NCBI GenBank assembly: GCA_001563965.1 | Contig: LKMS01000005.1 | Coordinates: 1-22,682 of the forward strand | Length of the DNA stretch: 22,682 nucleotides | DNA from: Haloferacaceae archaeon PL-Br10_E2g29 | GTDB taxonomy: Archaea > Halobacteriota > Halobacteria > Halobacteriales > Haloferacaceae | Direction: 5' to 3' | In this document: piece by piece, positions 21,850 to 22,682 of the stretch | Layout: each line of letters starts with the position of its first letter | Numbering within the stretch: the stretch's first letter is position 1 | Translations under genes and position numbers: made by a program | The notes under the pieces: generated by a model | Databases searched by the model: none | What the model was told of the DNA's origin: nothing | What the model saw: only the letters and a program-made list of their open reading frames with translations

Positions 21850-21868
21850 CCGTGTGTTCTCGGTTGTC

Positions 21869-22192
21869 ATGGAGAACAAAACCATGGTACGTGAAGATGG
21901 TAAGCGCAATTTCGCGCTCCGAGAAAATGACGGCTCCGAAGAAAGTGTGTACTCTGGCAACACGCCACGACAAGCGGCACTGAAGGCCGCCCGTCGGCTT
22001 GATCCGGCCCCCTCCGAGGAGGCCGCCGATCCCGTACCGCTCGAACTTCGTGAGAAAGGAACCGACAAGGTTCATATCTACGAGGGCTGGGCGTGGAACG
22101 AGGAGGCTCCCGACAACAAGCCCGACTGGATGCCCGAGGAGATCACCGAGGCCAACGTCTCCAAACAAGGCATCGACCACATCGAAGAGTGA
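21869..22192 (+). CDS. Non-histone chromosomal protein MC1
   Basis: The 107-residue protein is an MC1-family DNA-bending protein. Family marks are KRNFALRENDGSEESVYSGNTPRQAALKAARR (about 13-44), LREKGTDKVHIYEGW, and the C-terminal DWMPEEITEANVSKQGIDHIEE, whose basic/aromatic arm region contacts DNA. A short acidic insertion (DPAPSEEAADPVPLE, about 46-60) fits haloarchaeal versions. MC1 binds as a monomer, bends DNA sharply and helps organise the nucleoid. I start at the ATG at 21869, which the TATA box places at the transcript's first base. A GTG at 21821 would add a hydrophobic extension unlike MC1, and an ATG at 21884 is possible but lies 15 bp further in. It diverges from the AbrB-like gene. 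Confidence 0.92.
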   Translation: MENKTMVREDGKRNFALRENDGSEESVYSGNTPRQAALKAARRLDPAPSEEAADPVPLELREKGTDKVHIYEGWAWNEEAPDNKPDWMPEEITEANVSKQGIDHIEE

Positions 22193-22682
22193 GGTCGGGC
22201 GGTCTCACAACCGACAGATGCGGAGCCGCTGTTCTCAATTATTTCACGTTCTTCGATAGCGTTTTGCCTCTCTCGCCGCTCAGCTAGCGTGCGCGGCAAT
22301 TCACCCGACGGGACCGACTGTGCGAGCAGGGGATGACCGTTCGATCTCCAGCCGCGTGATACACGACAGTCACGAGTGGTAACGCCTCACTGGATTGCTG
22401 TCGCCGTCGACTTATTGTACTACTGTACGCACCCGTGTCGTCGTCGACTCCGACTGATTTCTACGATGCGTGATCGCTTGCTGGATTGCTCTCAAATCGC
22501 GCGTGCACACTGCGTGACCCTTCCTTCGGTTATGGCCCTCTATTCCCCGGCGTGCGCCCTCCTGGATCACCGATGCGACATACTCCGACAACATCGCGGT
22601 TTCTTTTGCTATGAGAACACGATGGCACGCCATGAAACCGCATGACGTAGGGCCGTCGGTTCGACGCCGTTAAGTATGAACC
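22193..22682. other. 490 bp without a supportable gene
   Basis: Downstream of MC1 to the window edge I find no frame with recognisable protein features. Frames of 70-90 codons exist (22376-22645 rightward, 22412-22633 leftward), but their products are basic, Cys/His/Arg-rich and lack the acidic bias of this genome. Third-position GC bias is also lost. An ATG at 22676 just inside the edge could open a new rightward gene, but only two codons are visible. No tRNA, CRISPR or long repeat is seen. Confidence 0.55.

Noticed and set aside
22412..22633. A 73-codon leftward frame with a fairly protein-like middle section
   Set aside because: The composition is basic with atypical codon use, there is no promoter-like element at the right distance, and I recognise no family.

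Overview
This window comes from the chromosome of an extremely halophilic archaeon (class Halobacteria). The predicted proteins are strongly acidic (Asp/Glu-rich, Lys-poor). Start codons often sit about 25-30 bp downstream of a TATA-like element with little or no leader. Marker genes are archaeal or haloarchaeal: transcription factor S, the chromosomal protein MC1, a DUF5802-like protein, an archaeal-type valyl-tRNA synthetase, and a histidine kinase with an N-terminal multi-helix membrane domain. I cannot name a genus from the sequence alone. There is no insertion sequence, prophage, CRISPR array or rRNA; the layout is that of ordinary core chromosome with gene-sparse patches.

Left part (1-5.6 kb). 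The start of a saccharopine-dehydrogenase-like gene runs leftward off the window. It diverges from a GHMP-family beta-RFAP-synthase homologue. Rightward genes follow for a RecA/KaiC-like protein with a degenerate P-loop, an RHH/coiled-coil/zinc-ribbon protein, a winged-helix-like/cysteine-cluster protein that overlaps it by 8 bp, and transcription factor S. The RHH gene has a perfect 15-bp palindrome abutting its start codon, a likely self-operator. PspA and a universal stress protein come next.

Middle (5.6-12.7 kb). Leftward genes encode a Vms1/baeRF-type release-factor-like protein, a DUF5802-like protein and a cyclophilin. Rightward lie a small XapX-type membrane protein and a ferric-iron ABC system (Tat lipoprotein plus fused two-domain permease, no ATPase nearby). 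The promoter of the iron system carries repeated TTTAGGC/GCCTAAA operators. A TrpD-family protein without the usual PRPP glycine motif diverges from a three-cysteine ferredoxin. tRNA-Leu(UAA) follows.

Right part (12.8-22.7 kb). A sensory cluster holds a stand-alone PAS protein and two histidine kinases that converge with a 29-bp overlap; no receiver domain is present. Then come valS, a convergent pyrD, a small AbrB-like protein and MC1. The last 490 bp hold no gene I can support.

The best candidates for undescribed biology are the RHH/winged-helix/TFS cluster with its palindromic operator, the multi-site iron-responsive promoter, the seven-unit octanucleotide repeat downstream of the cyclophilin gene, and the divergent TrpD-like/ferredoxin pair.
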